Source: Liolophura sinensis (lineage: Eukaryota > Mollusca > Polyplacophora > Chitonida > Chitonidae). From it: a stretch of DNA of 64,000 nt. The stretch lies in contig NC_088305.1 of the NCBI RefSeq assembly GCF_032854445.1, positions 26,252,628 to 26,316,627 on the forward strand. Reading direction: 5' to 3'. Made by a program: the position numbers and the translations under genes. Shown here one piece after another: positions 12,501 to 23,000 of this stretch; positions within the stretch are counted from its first letter, which is position 1, and the number at the start of each line of letters is the position of its first letter. The notes beneath the pieces are model-generated. The model saw nothing but the letters and a program-made list of their open reading frames with translations. It had not been told where the DNA came from and did not search any database.

Positions 12501-15500
12501 CCAGATGTATGTGACATTGAATAACATTTCATTTATGTGATAGACCAGATGTATGTGACATGAAATAACATTTCCTTTGTGACAGACCAGATTTGTGACA
12601 TTGAATAACATTTCATTTGTGACAGACTGGATATATGTGACATTGAATAACATTTCATTTGTGACAGACCAGATATATGTGACATGGAATAACATTTCAT
12701 TTATGTGACAACACAGGTGTTTTCATACACAAAATCCAAAGCTCTGCAGACAGATGATGTATGTCTGGACGTGTCATCCGTCGGAGGTCCAGTTAAACTG
12801 TTCCATTGTCACGGGGTAGGGGGGAATCAGTTGTGGGAATATGACAAGAAGGTAACTGGAGAGTGCCACTGAAGGGGCGTAACTGTGCAATATGGTGTTG
12901 TTTGTTTTTCAATACGAGGTCATTCAGATAAATGTGTGTGATAAATGTAGATGCTATCAGAAACTACATGTAGTTCAAAGGAGTTTATGTGGACAAAAAT
13001 TGATTGGCCGGAGAAGAGTTTTCAATCTTTTACAATCTACATGTATGGCCTCCACGCATCTAAAATCTGAATGGCCTCGTCATGTGTATACCAACGTCCC
13101 CATGTGCAGATAAGCAGCTTTGAAATTTTGCCACCTTATTTGATATTGAATGTTGCACAAATTGCCTGCCTTTGTTATTACATGTAACTTGTGCATGTAT
13201 ATGTAAGGTTGTATGTGTACATGCATCACTGTGTTTGGTTAGTAAAATTTCAAAGCTGTGGTTACTGTCACCGGCCCTTTTAGGGGCTCAACACTTGGAA
13301 GGGTATGCAGGCAGAGGATACACAGACTCAGACAAAATTTCTGATTTTCATTTTCTCAGAATTTCTGATTTTGTATCTTATGTATATTTCAGAAGGGTCA
13401 AAATCCTGTGTTGTGTGCAAAAACAGCAAGAGGCAAGAAAAGCTTTTTGTAATTTACTGATTTCTAAGGGTGTCTATGAATCACACATAACCAAAATTTT
13501 GATCATTCCATCAATTTAAGAAAACTTTTTAAAAAACTTTTTTGAAAATTGATCAATCTGTTGTTGTGCACATGCACGTAGAAATTCCCGCTTTTTTTTG
13601 TAAATCACATTTGTAAAGAGTTCTTTGTGTCATCCTGTCTGCCCTGTCCATTAGAGTTGTCTCCCCTGTTATGGCTCCCTGACAGCTGTGCTGTTGTGTG
13701 CGTCACTAGTTAATATGACTGTTTCTGATGTTCTAATTGGCTTCCTTGATCAGGTGTTTGTTTACTCTAAGAAGAAAGAGCTGCGATTGGACGATGATAT
13801 TTGCCTCATCCTGCACACAAGGTCTAATGAACTCAAGCTGTTAAAATGTCCGCCAGTAAATGCTGAAAATATTTGGGAGTACAATAAAGAGGTAGATACT
13901 TCGCTAAGTCAGTAGATAGAATTAACGGATCTTCCCTCAGATGGGTGTGGTTACCTGGACATATTAAAAAAAAAACATCATAATAAGGCACTAACACATT
14001 GTGTGGCTTTATCTATGGTTCTAAACTGTTTATGCAATTACACCTCTCCTTCGTATAAACATACTCCAGCACAGCACACGATTTACTTGCAAACATGTAG
14101 CTTTGATTCGAATGGTGCAGGCGGAACAGTTACAAGTGTTGTAGTTCCCAAAAAAAGAATTTCTTTGATTTTTGCTCGGTTACCTCCCACCATAATGCTG
14201 ATCAACGTCGTATAAGTGAAGTATTCTTGTGTACAGAGTGAAACAGCAATCAGATAAGTTCAAATAAAAGCAATGGTTGTTGCACATTGTACCAGGAATG
14301 CTAGGGAAAACCCCATCTCGACTTTTCGTCTGTACGTCCTGTGTACACGCATTTTTTTTTCTTTTTTAATCCCCAAGACTGCAAAAAGGTGTGTTTTATT
14401 CTGTTACACTGTGTCCCACACAGAGCAATAAGGTGCTTTAGTGCAACAAGGTGCCAGATCGAATTACACACAGAGACAGTACAAAATATCCTATGACGCA
14501 TTTAATTTTGTTTCACATTGTAACTCTTGTGGCTGTGACACTCAAATCAAATTTACAAGTTTGCATTTAAACACGATTTAATATGACATAATCACAAATG
14601 CCAGAGTGCAACCGTAATATAAAGCTTATTCAACATTTGGACAGTAGCGTAATGTCTGAAATAAGCGAAATTATGTGAAATAATAATGTGAAATAAGCTC
14701 ATTATGCTTGTACTGTCCACTTCGGAACCGGTAGATCCAGGATTAATCCTGGGTCGTGGCACACTTAAGACTTTGAAAGAGGAAGTTGTAAATTCCTCGC
14801 TTGGTGTTCAACATGAAGGGGATAGTGCAACGACTGGTTGACCCGTATCAGTATAATGGCTTGGGCAGGGCAGCTTACTTGCCTGCGGTAAGTCGTTTCA
14901 GTGAAGCAACATTAGATAAAAGAGCGGTGGAAATCCGTCCTCCGTCAAGGAGGCACATGACATATACCCTAAGGATTCCTTCGTCGTCATATGACTGAAA
15001 AATTGTTGAGTATGACATTAAACCCTAGGCACTCACTCGCTCACTCCTCGAACCACAACAGTGTAGTGAAAGGGAGGTGTATTAGCAGCGTTATCACAAA
15101 TTTCATTTCATAGCATCACAGACAGCATTTTTGTTTAACATTTAATGTATTTTGAACATTTTAATGTACAGAATTTACATTCAACCTATAATTCATTAAC
15201 ATGAAAATACGTATCTAACTTTTTGGGGAAACAGTTAATTTAACAAAATATATGTAGCATTTAAATTCAACCCATTATATACGGTATATGAAGAGTTCGG
15301 GCACAAGAGCAGATGAACACCGTTCATGCCAGGATGTTAAAAATATTGAATTTATGGAATTTTTATATTTTTCAATAAATTCCCCCAACTTTATAAAAGT
15401 TAACTTTGTAACACCTACATTAGTACCTTCATATGCCTGCATTAAATATTAACAGAAGGTAAATGAAATTGAATTTAATTTAAAATGAAAAATTCTATTG

Positions 15501-17415
15501 GATTTCTCTGGTTTTGCTCCTGAACTCTTCATGTATAAGTGCATCATGTTGATCATAATAGGCTTGCATTTGTAGCTATTAACATCTAATTAACATCTGA
15601 TTAACATGCCACTGTCAATTTGTATATCTGTGCTATTGTGTACATGCACATTGGGTATATGTAGAGAACTTCACAAGTTTCAGAAAATCCTTCACTATGT
15701 AATACATGTACATTAACAGCAGAAAGCCAGTTAACAACATTTTTTGCCAAATTGAAAGCATTGCAGTTCACCTTTAAGGGTGCTCAGACACTTTACCCCT
15801 TGTTTTGTTGTTTTTGTTCATGTTTGAAATACATGTACCAAAATTCTTGGTTATGGGAATCTGTGGTGTAGTAGAATAGAAGAAGGACTAAAGGGAGGCA
15901 ACCAGAGTGTGTAGTTTGGGTTGTGGCAAACACAAAGAGAAAATGACAATACAGCTGATACATTTATTTGATTATGTCCTCTTTGCTATGTGGGTTTTAT
16001 TTTTAATCTGACGAGGTGTTGGGGATTGTGCTATGTGTTTGAATTATTGACCTTTTTGCAGTAAAGTTTCATGCTTTTCGTCAGGTAGCAACAGGATAAA
16101 AAATATGTCGACATCAAGTTGACGTCCCTTTGTTACGAGATGTTGTTGCTTTACAGCAAGGCAGGGTAAATCTTAGCGTTTTATGATGATCCCTTATATA
16201 CAATCATGAAAATTACCTGCCCAATCCTCGGAAACAAATATTTCAGGTAATAAAACATGACTATGGATAATGTTAATTATTGTATATACCCAGCCATGTA
16301 AAAATGCATCGATTTACCCCACGAACCACGGTGCAGTAACAAAGTTCACAGCTCAACGGGACGTCACCGCAACGTTGTAATGCCACAACTCATCAGCTCC
16401 ATATGGAGACTGATCACTGCATTAGCTTATGTACAGTAAGGCCTTGTGAAGTGAGGTTGGGTTTAGGATACTATGAAAGTGTATATGGATGCAGAGCGAA
16501 ACCTTCGCTACGTGGTACTGTATACTGTGCAGTACTGAGCAGAAACGTCCATACACTGTACCACAAAGTACAGTTGAGTGGAACTGTGTGAGAACTATAT
16601 AGTAAGGTAGGGTCGCCACAAAGTACTTGTGTGCCTGCCACAAAGTCATCGTGTGTCTGCCATAAAGTACTCGGGTATTTGCCACAAAGTACTTGTGTGT
16701 TTGTTACAAAGTACTCATGTGTCTGCCACAAAGTACTTGTGGTAGCTGTTGTGGAGTACTTCACAGTTAACCACTGCACTGTACGATTCACCCAGGGACA
16801 CTGCAGTACCAACACAAAATTACCACACAGTTCTGAACAACTGCTGCATAGCACCGAGGGTCAGTGTGTGGACTTTTTTGCCTTTCTTACAATGAATTTG
16901 AACCTGAATTGACATGTATGTGTACGGATGTAGATGAAGCTAAAGGGTGGCAGTTTTCTTTCTTCCATTTGTATTCAAACACCTGATCTGCTTTTGTTTA
17001 TGTGCAGAGAGTTGTTCCCCTTGGTTGTGGTTGATTTTGTTTGATGTGATATGTAAATGCATGTCTGATATTTTTATGCCTGTGATACGCTTTATCAAAT
17101 ACAGTGTATGTCATTATTGATATACCAGTACACATCATCAAATCAGTCTCTTAAAATAATTGCAGTATTGAACATTCTTGTGCACAGGATTATATTTAGT
17201 CATCAAATGTTTGAATTCTTAGCAGAGCATTATTGACACTTCCCCATCGCAGTGATTTTTTTGTCATCTGTGGTATACCTGGCAAGCATATTTGATCAGC
17301 TCTGTATCAGTAGTTTCTACAGCTGTAACTCTCAGTGTTCAAATTATTGAGAGGGACATGTAATTCAAATGAATAAAAACAATCTAACAAATCAGTTATT
17401 CGACTGCATATAGTT

Positions 17416-17446
<31 letters not shown>

Positions 17447-19347
17447 CAAAACAAATAACCAATGTGGTAGATGACCTGAAACTTCGCCCCCCAAAATAAA
17501 TTTCATTAGATATGACTTTTGATGCTGAAAGGTTTTTTTTTTTTTGTGAGTCTACCTTCACAACATTATCAACGGGCTTTCGGACTTGGGCAAAATGTAC
17601 GACAGCTTTATCCTGGGTGAAATTCGAGGTCGTTTACTACATTTATTTTCAGCGATATACTGTGGTCAATTTTCACGTCAATTATGTGTCTTCCTTCTGT
17701 TCAATTCAAGCATGCATACTTTCCTCATTTCTTTTGATCTGTCGCTGATTTTATTTGATCTCAATGTTTCTCATAGTGTGGTTTAAGTTTGTACATGTAT
17801 ATATCAGATTACTGTGAAAATACATGTATGTTTATAATTGGATTTATAACTAGCTGTTATATTATAGCTACCCTTGTTCATGGTGGGTAATTTAAGAAAT
17901 TTCATTTCTTCATTGAGAAATAAATGTCATCAGAAATTTCACCCTTTTGAAAGTATTTTCTGTTTAAATACTCAGAATTAATGAATTTTTTGCCTGTTTT
18001 TGATTGGCATCATTAAGACGGATTTTGTTTTTGTTTTTGTTGTGACCTCTGTGGGACCTTTAACCCAAGAATGACCTTTTTCAGCTCCGTATGACCATTG
18101 TGTTTCAGACTCTCCAGTTAAAACATGTGAATAGTAACCAGTGTCTTGGGAAACCAAAACCTCCAGAGGTTGATACCCCTTCAATAGGTGAGTCCAACCC
18201 TAGTGGGGTTATTGGCTCAGGAGGGCCTCTGTGGCTTAGTGGTTAGCATGATAGTGGAACACATTAACCCAGGAGCTTCTCACCAGTGCGCTGACTACAA
18301 GTTCGAATCCAGCTCATGCTGGAGTCCTCTCTGATCACATATGACAATTTCTCCTGGTTTCGTCTAGTCTGCCACATTTCATCCTGTAGCAATAATGCTG
18401 CTTGCCGTCGTATAATTGAGTTATTCTTAAGTACTGCTTAAAACTCCAATCAAAGAAATGAATAAATAAATTGCTGACTCAGCAGTATCTCTGATTCGCC
18501 ACAGTTATAATGTTCAGAAAATTATAGGTGGTAAAATCTTGGCACATGTAACATCCTTAACATTTTTAAAATCAGCAGAAAAATTTGATTTTCCACTTTT
18601 CCAATTATATACCAAGCTCTGCACTTGCCCAAATGAGTCCTAGCTATCTTACCATTATCCAAGTATATAGTCACAAGATTGGGTACAGCTTTGTCAGTCA
18701 CCACAGGAATTAATGCCAGTCGACATCGATGATTGCTGTCTAATTATTTTCATTTCTGCTGATAGTTAAAATAAAACTGAAATATTAAAATCATGTATTT
18801 ATTATCCTGTGTCATTTGTTAGAGTTGCCACAGTACACTAGTTTGAGAATGCTGTCAGTGGATTTAACTGTGGGAGTTTCCTCCCACATTATCTCTAGCC
18901 ATAAGTGGGAAGGACTGCAGCAACCTGTGGATGATCGTTGGTTTCCTTCCATAATGTTGGCTGTCGTTGTATAACTGAAATATTCTTGAGTACGGCATAA
19001 AACACCAATCAAATTCAATCAAAATTCCTTGCACTATAACGCTGGCCACCGTTGTGAAAGTCAGAAATTCTTGAGTATGGTGTAAAACATCAGTCGAATA
19101 TATAGATAAACTTTTGGAGAGGTTTAATCAAGAACTTCAATTACCTCATGTTTTCTGCAAAAAAAACTCTTTCTATGTTGGAACCAAACCAGGCCCTTCA
19201 TCCAATCCTTTCATTCAATCCCACAATGCCTAGTTCATACACACACTGATATTGTTTATGTTGTTGGTATATTATTTGTTTCTGTTTGAAGGCCCATGTA
19301 ATGACAGCATTGGTCAGCAGTGGATTCTAACAGACATGAAGTGGTGA
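398..19347 (+). CDS. GALNT1/GALNT13-like: Polypeptide N-acetylgalactosaminyltransferase (GALNT1/13 type), 3' part of gene
   Basis: This Golgi enzyme would start mucin-type O-glycosylation by moving GalNAc from UDP-GalNAc to Ser/Thr of proteins. Twelve exons, counting one from each of two alternative pairs, join in phase: 398-569, 1557-1723, 3243-3347, 3708-3810, 4267-4437, 5203-5320, 6702-6882 or 7878-8058, 10712-10851, 11210-11308, 12717-12851 and/or 13754-13891, 18109-18187, 19292-19347. They encode about 507 residues. In order there is a GPGEMGK stem edge, [13 protein letters not shown], the Mn-binding [40 protein letters not shown] and then three ricin-type lectin repeats with QCLD-like and QxW-like motifs. 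As I remember them, human GALNT1 and GALNT13 are the closest relatives. The signal anchor and start codon are outside the window. One oddity is Ala in WGAEN where Gly is usual. Family call very sure; which vertebrate paralogue it matches is undecided. Confidence 0.96.
570..1556 (+). other. GALNT intron with a SINE 3' fragment
   Basis: No coding sequence was seen. Positions about 925-1028 hold the 3' part of SINE family A (cctcc..ccataatgctggcc, then tataagtgaaatattcttga and an A-rich tail). Confidence 0.7.
1557..1723 (+). CDS. GALNT exon w2 (start of GT-A fold)
   Basis: It begins after tttcag, completing a Gly codon, then reads CKSKVYP, followed by [18 protein letters not shown] and [12 protein letters not shown]. 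These are the nucleotide-binding core strands of family GT27. The donor is AGAG|gtgagg, phase 1. A 61-bp minisatellite begins a few bases inside the following intron. Confidence 0.95.
1725..2832. repeat. 61-bp minisatellite inside GALNT intron, abutting a donor
   Basis: About 15-17 units of roughly 59-61 bp follow the exon w2 donor almost immediately. Each contains gtgccactgttgtaggcaca, then ctgacaataaaatctttt and a C-rich block. The first units near 1730-1870 are most diverged and the middle ones nearly identical, the usual pattern of outward tandem growth. Long open frames across it are artefacts of the repeat. Confidence 0.93.
3243..3347 (+). CDS. GALNT exon w3
   Basis: Acceptor tgatttcag, donor GAAAG|gtacat, phase 1 to phase 1. 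The sequence [15 protein letters not shown] through [12 protein letters not shown] matches the GALNT segment before the metal-binding motif. Leu-Ile-Arg-Ala-Arg is near-invariant in the family. Confidence 0.95.
3708..3810 (+). CDS. GALNT exon w4 with metal-binding DAH
   Basis: Acceptor ttacacag, donor GACAG|gtgaga. It encodes [24 protein letters not shown]. In GT27 enzymes the Asp and His of the DAH triplet ligate Mn(II) and bind UDP-GalNAc. Both residues are intact. Confidence 0.96.
4267..4437 (+). CDS. GALNT exon w5
   Basis: Acceptor ctacag, donor CACACG|gtaaga. It encodes [16 protein letters not shown] and the [15 protein letters not shown] stretch, which are strongly conserved catalytic-domain blocks of GALNT1/13-type enzymes. 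The exon reads through without a stop and joins both neighbours in phase. Confidence 0.96.
5203..5320 (+). CDS. GALNT exon w6 (Gal/GalNAc-transferase motif)
   Basis: Acceptor tattctag, donor TTTAGG|gtaagt, ending on a codon boundary. It encodes [16 protein letters not shown] and [15 protein letters not shown], the first half of the conserved Gal/GalNAc-T motif. The motif is completed by whichever of the two alternative exons at 6702 or 7878 is spliced on, both of which start Val-Trp. Confidence 0.95.
6061..6482. repeat. Degenerate GT-rich minisatellite
   Basis: Irregular units of about 20-26 bp built on gtggtgagctagtggtgtgc, in the intron between exon w6 and exon 7a. Confidence 0.8.
6702..6882 (+). 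CDS. GALNT alternative catalytic exon 7a
   Basis: Acceptor atgacag and donor ACTCAG|gttgaa give 181 nt, phase 0 to phase 1. The product starts [20 protein letters not shown] and contains [12 protein letters not shown] and [10 protein letters not shown]. The His of VGHVFR is the expected third Mn ligand. The FR..SPYSF stretch corresponds to the catalytic flexible loop of GALNTs. Length and phase are identical to exon 7b at 7878, with 42 of 60 complete codons encoding the same residue. The sequence is intact, with no stop and good splice sites, so it does not look like a decayed copy. Confidence 0.92.
7878..8058 (+). CDS. GALNT alternative catalytic exon 7b
   Basis: Acceptor tgatttttag and donor AATCCAG|gtctgt give 181 nt, phase 0 to phase 1. 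It encodes [20 protein letters not shown], then [12 protein letters not shown] and [17 protein letters not shown]. It resembles the vertebrate exon more closely than 7a does (EIVTCS, FRK, EFFY). Because 181 is not a multiple of three, a transcript can include 7a or 7b but not both without a frameshift. Confidence 0.94.
8400..9020. repeat. About 36-bp minisatellite
   Basis: Some 16 degenerate units built on catgcttggtttttcatttt and aaaagtttttgaccct, in the GALNT intron after exon 7b. The same unit yields short repetitive open frames that are not genes. Confidence 0.88.
10020..10640. repeat. Degenerate 27-32 bp minisatellite
   Basis: Loose repeats of gggctaatagatttatagca with variable spacing. 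It ends about 70 bp before the acceptor of GALNT exon w8. Confidence 0.8.
10712..10851 (+). CDS. GALNT exon w8 (catalytic-lectin linker)
   Basis: Acceptor ttcttgtag, donor GGGGAG|gtaggt. It encodes [20 protein letters not shown] and then [23 protein letters not shown] marks the end of the catalytic domain in GALNTs. The phase fits either upstream alternative exon. Confidence 0.95.
11210..11308 (+). CDS. GALNT exon w9 (lectin alpha repeat)
   Basis: Acceptor aattttcag, donor AACCAG|gtatgt; 99 nt, phase 0. It encodes a ricin-B-type repeat with HQCLDSMGR and GCHNMGGNQ. Both the CLD Asp and the GGNQ signature associated with GalNAc binding are present, so the alpha repeat should bind sugar. Confidence 0.93.
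11861..12110 (+). mobile_element. SINE family A copy, full length
   Basis: Head ggcctccgtggccagcatgg and B-box-like gaattcaagtc, then ctgccctgtttcctcccacc, tataagtgaagtattcttga and a caaataaagaaataaa tail. It lies in the GALNT intron between lectin exons w9 and 10a. Confidence 0.82.
12330..12715. repeat. 43-44 bp minisatellite abutting a splice acceptor
   Basis: About nine units of cattgaataacatttcattt and atgtgacagaccagatgtat. The last partial unit runs directly into the acceptor of lectin exon 10a (tttatgtgacaacacag). Confidence 0.88.
12717..12851 (+). CDS. GALNT lectin beta-repeat exon 10a
   Basis: Acceptor acaacacag, donor AAGAAG|gtaact; 135 nt, phase 0 both ends. It encodes [20 protein letters not shown] and [13 protein letters not shown], the standard beta repeat with CLD and QLW. 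It aligns directly with the GALNT1/13 beta repeat. A 43-44 bp minisatellite ends at its acceptor. Confidence 0.94.
13754..13891 (+). CDS. GALNT alternative lectin beta-repeat exon 10b
   Basis: The acceptor is cttgatcag, preceded by a T-rich tract, and the donor is AAAGAG|gtagat; 138 nt, phase 0. It encodes [20 protein letters not shown] and ends ENIWEYNKE. It shares the VF.Y.K.K.L frame, two Asp, CysLeu and WEY.K with exon 10a. It lacks the CLD Asp (CLI) and the GGNQ element, so it would be a beta repeat unlikely to bind sugar. Both exons are multiples of three, so exclusive use or joint inclusion would keep frame. It could be a decaying copy, but it has no stop. Confidence 0.78.
14715..15050 (+). 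mobile_element. SINE family B copy
   Basis: It contains ccggtagatccaggattaat, cctcgcttggtgttcaacat, cgtcaaggaggcacatgaca, cttcgtcgtcatatgactga and a ttaaaccc end. No complete protein frame. Confidence 0.7.
16616..16745. repeat. About 24-bp minisatellite
   Basis: Five to six units of gccacaaagtacttgtgtg with a tctg or ttt linker, in the GALNT intron. Unit copies differ by a few bases. Confidence 0.75.
18109..18187 (+). CDS. GALNT exon w11 (lectin gamma repeat, first part)
   Basis: Acceptor tgtttcag, donor CAATAG|gtgagt. It encodes [20 protein letters not shown] and then VDTPSI. This matches the [10 protein letters not shown] segment that starts the gamma repeat in GALNT1/13. The usual Asp of CLD is Gly here. 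Confidence 0.92.
18221..18470 (+). mobile_element. SINE family A copy, best-preserved head
   Basis: tRNA-like start ggcctctgtggcttagtggt and an intact B box agttcgaatcc. Then come cagctcatgctggagtcctc, a shortened middle, and ttattcttaagtactg with a gaaatgaataaataaa tail. It lies in the last GALNT intron. Confidence 0.85.
18880..19110 (+). mobile_element. SINE family A fragments, two 3' parts in tandem
   Basis: 18880-19025 has aacctgtggatgatcgttgg and gaaatattcttgagtacggc, then aaaacaccaatcaaa. 19030-19110 repeats the last part (aaattcttgagtatggtgta). Both are 5'-truncated. Confidence 0.75.
19292..19347 (+). CDS. GALNT last coding exon and stop
   Basis: Acceptor gtttgaag. It encodes [18 protein letters not shown], then TGA at 19345-19347. 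The QQW triplet closes the gamma repeat, as in vertebrate family members. The polypyrimidine tract is modest, but phase and homology fix the exon. Confidence 0.9.
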
Positions 19348-19639
19348 TTGGATGGCCGAGGGAAGAAAATATTCACAGGACGGGACAAGATTTTATTATA
19401 TGTCTAGGTGTATATACACATTGAAACTACTGTATATCCATGGCTGTGCTAGTCATGTGTACACATATGTTGCCCAGTTCTTCTAATTTCAGGACACCAT
19501 CCTTATCTTCTCAGACATACATTTTCCTGTAGATTTAAGGAAACAGAGTTTGTAGCTGGTACGTTAATCCAGGCTTATATGTGCTGTAGTAGGATTGAAT
19601 GGTGATGTTGTTCCTGAATCCATACTCTGGTGTGTACTT

Positions 19640-20095
19640 TGGCTGGGTTATTCTAGAACCTGTGGTGTACTTTGTCAGGGCACTAGCAGGATCGTTGTAA
19701 TAGTTCTACAACCTGTGGTGTACAGTGGGGTTGAAACTAGATCTTTGTAGTGATTCTAGAACCTTTGGTGTACTTTGTCAGGGTTCTAGCAGGATTGCTG
19801 TAGTAATTCTAGAACCTGTGGTGTAGGCTAGGGTTCAAGCTGGCTCTTGTTCATGAACCCATACTCTTGTGCGTACTTTGTCAGAGTTCATGCTGGATCG
19901 TGTAGTGATTCTAGAACCTTTGGTGTACTTTGTCAGGGTTAAAGCTGAGTCATGTTCATGAATCCATGATATGGTGTGTACTTTGTCAGAGTTCATGCTG
20001 GATCGTGTAGTGATTCTAGAACCTTTGTTGTACTTTGTCAGGGTTAAAGCTGAGTCATGTTCATGAATCCATAATATGGTGCGTACTTTGGTAAA
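19640..20095. repeat. Complex repeat with 105-bp period
   Basis: Units built on gattctagaacctttggtgt, actttgtcagggttaaagct and gagtcatgttcatgaatcca. The clearest pair starts at 19910 and 20015. It lies in the likely GALNT 3' UTR. Confidence 0.8.
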
Positions 20096-23000
20096 TCTTG
20101 TTAACATGATTCTAGAATTTTGATTGAAAAATGTAGAACTGGTAGTTTTATAAGTATCAGCAACACACTTCTGACTTTTCCATGGGATTTCAAACAATGC
20201 CTAGATATATTTCAGACATACTTGTGTGTATTTTCCTGTAATTTCCTGTGTTTTACAATTTGTACTCAAAAGTTCAGAACTCTGATCCCAGACGATGTGC
20301 AGGAACCCTGCTTTTGGAACACTGACTTTTCAATCGGATTAGAAGTGTACATGTTTTTGTTTTTTCCTGGTGGAATTGTTACAATACTGAAACTTGTTAA
20401 ACAGAGTTGTTTTGTGTCCAAAAAATCAGGAGAACAACTCAACATTGTGCTGTCAATGGCAAGCTTAAGGTTGTATCATATCATGCTACTTCAGATTGAA
20501 GAATTTTATATATATATATTCTGTACAAACTACGAGAATATTAATATGAAAAAAAATTGCATTCAGTGAAGTAATCATTGTTTGTGTACTATAAATGTCT
20601 GAAATACATGTAAATGTAGGTACATGTGTACTCGTTTGGGTGTGTGAGATATGGTAACGAGTTATCACTAACCCACTGAGGAGTTATCTGCACACAAAAC
20701 CTAAGTGAAATTATGGCCTAAAGATTAACATCAAAAATGTTGATGTTACTTCCCTTATTTTAATAATTGTATTTTCATCAGAAATGTACACAATAAATTT
20801 TGTTTCCTTTGATTTTGAATCCATAGGAAATTTAGATGAAAAATCTAGTCTAGTGTTCACCACAGACAAACTTAAAACCACTGAAAAAATAATAATTAGC
20901 ATACAATTTGTAAAAATATATGCAAAGAAGGTAAAATTTGGCAAATTGCAAAGTTAAAATTTACTGGTGTCATCCAAGGGTTTTAATCATTACATTTATA
21001 TACACTGCATCAGGTGAGTCATTATTATAAAATTTTGTTGGCGTTTCAGGGAACTTGAATTCAGAGAAATGTTTCCAGCAAGTTTTGCATTAATGATGGC
21101 TTTTTTTGAATTTTGACCTAATCTTTAGCCTTCAAATAATCTCTTATGATGTGGATTACAAATCACTCTTTCATAGTCTTTATGTAAATGTCATTTAGAC
21201 GGCACTCATACGGCATTTTTAACATCTTAATGAGATGCTAAAATTGCCGTTGTTTAGAGCATTCAATTGAGTTAAAATCTGTACAGTTATTTTATCTTCT
21301 TAGTGGAAAAGTTGAAGAACAACACTTATCTGGTATTGCAAAGGTTGTGTCCCTTGATTCATACTACCCATTAGGGATATATTTATTCCACAATGGGCAT
21401 ATTTTTAAAAGTAAAATGTAATTGTACATGAAATAAAAACAAGGCACAAAAAGATATCTTTGATTGGGTAGAATGGATCGGTTTTATGACATCACAATGA
21501 TGAGATTCTGTTAGCAATAAGAAGACTAACATGGTAGATAAATTTTGGACAAATTAATTTATTCCAAATCTTAGATCGGCTGCAGTCCTGTAGCAAAAAT
21601 TAAGTGTTTTGACGACAATGTCATTGTTAAAAATCACATGTATATAAATAGGTCACATTATGCATTGTGAAGACTGACATTATGGTACTGAAAGAAAAGT
21701 TATGAAATATATTAAAGAAAGATATGCTTTTGTATCTGTGATTTGATGCATATATCATCAGTCTGACATTGAGTGGGGGCTAATGGCTTTGACACTTCAC
21801 AGATAAAAATCATTACAAAATGACATGATTGAGTGAAAGATTTCTCATATTATCAACTGTGTATAATGTGATTCATGAAATATGAGCGCAGGTGGGTTTG
21901 TTAATGAGCTTAATACTGTCACTACTTATGATACTTATCATGCTGGAAGGTTTGTATCTATGTACTGTATATAAAAAAAGAGCTAAAATTCACACATGTA
22001 ACCATTTTTTGCCATGAACATTTACTTTGAACACTGTTAATTATTTCATTCTTTTGGGGTTTAGGCTTTACATTTCTTTAATAATAAATGAAATTCTCTT
22101 ATTTTTCCTATTTAAAATATGAATGACTGGGTTGTTTTATTGCCATGTATATGTCCTAAATACTTTGCTGGAGAGCAATGCACTTTACGAGATTTATTTA
22201 TGAAAATGGTGAATTCAAATGACTTCTCATAACACAATTTTTTCCGCTACTCTTGTTGACAATGGATATATTGATACTGAATGTACAAAGTGAAACTTGT
22301 TGGAAAGCAGTGAAGTTAAAACATACACTTTTTTATATTTGTTGAAATATCTAAACTCAGACTTGAACCCTGTAAGATGTGTTGGCCTAAGGCAATTAGA
22401 TCTTCTGAAAATATACTACCATATGAATTGTCTGTATACAGGTAAATAAATATATAGCCCACTTTGGACTTTTTATTTCCCTTGTATTTGAAAAGGGATG
22501 TTGGGTTGATGATCACCAATGTTATTTTGTGTTTTATGGGCCAGCTGACAATGAAAGATTATATTTCAATAATTTTCATATCTTTTTCAGAGATTGGAAA
22601 AATATTTACTCTGCCTGTAAAACAACAGTTTAGATTGGTGTCGCCTAGGCCAACATTAGCATTGGTTTGAACTGATATTGTTGTCGCAAAGACAAAAAAG
22701 GTAGTAACATTTTTTACAGCAAAATCATACATGGTGGGACGACTCTTGCAAACTTAACAATCCTGGGGTAAACGACAACATGTGATGAGGCTAAAAGGCA
22801 ACGTCTTTTTATTAGTTGGGGGGTGGGGGTGGGGGGGTGCTTGAAACATCAAGGAAAAATTGGTTCTAAACCATGCATGTATACATGAACTTTTATGACA
22901 CATCATTTTGTGATCAGTACTTTGGCATGGATTTGTTTTATTGATCATCGTTCAATTCACAGGTATATGTATGTTAAAAAACATATTTTTGTTTTGCAGA

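Larger units (their letters stand above)
13892..18108 (+). other. Large GALNT intron
   Basis: A 4.2-kb intron between lectin exon 10b and exon w11. It holds SINE fragments (14178-14271 and 14715-15050) and a short CA-rich minisatellite near 16616-16745. The remaining sequence is unremarkable and A+T-rich. No further copy of a lectin or catalytic exon was recognised. Confidence 0.6.
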
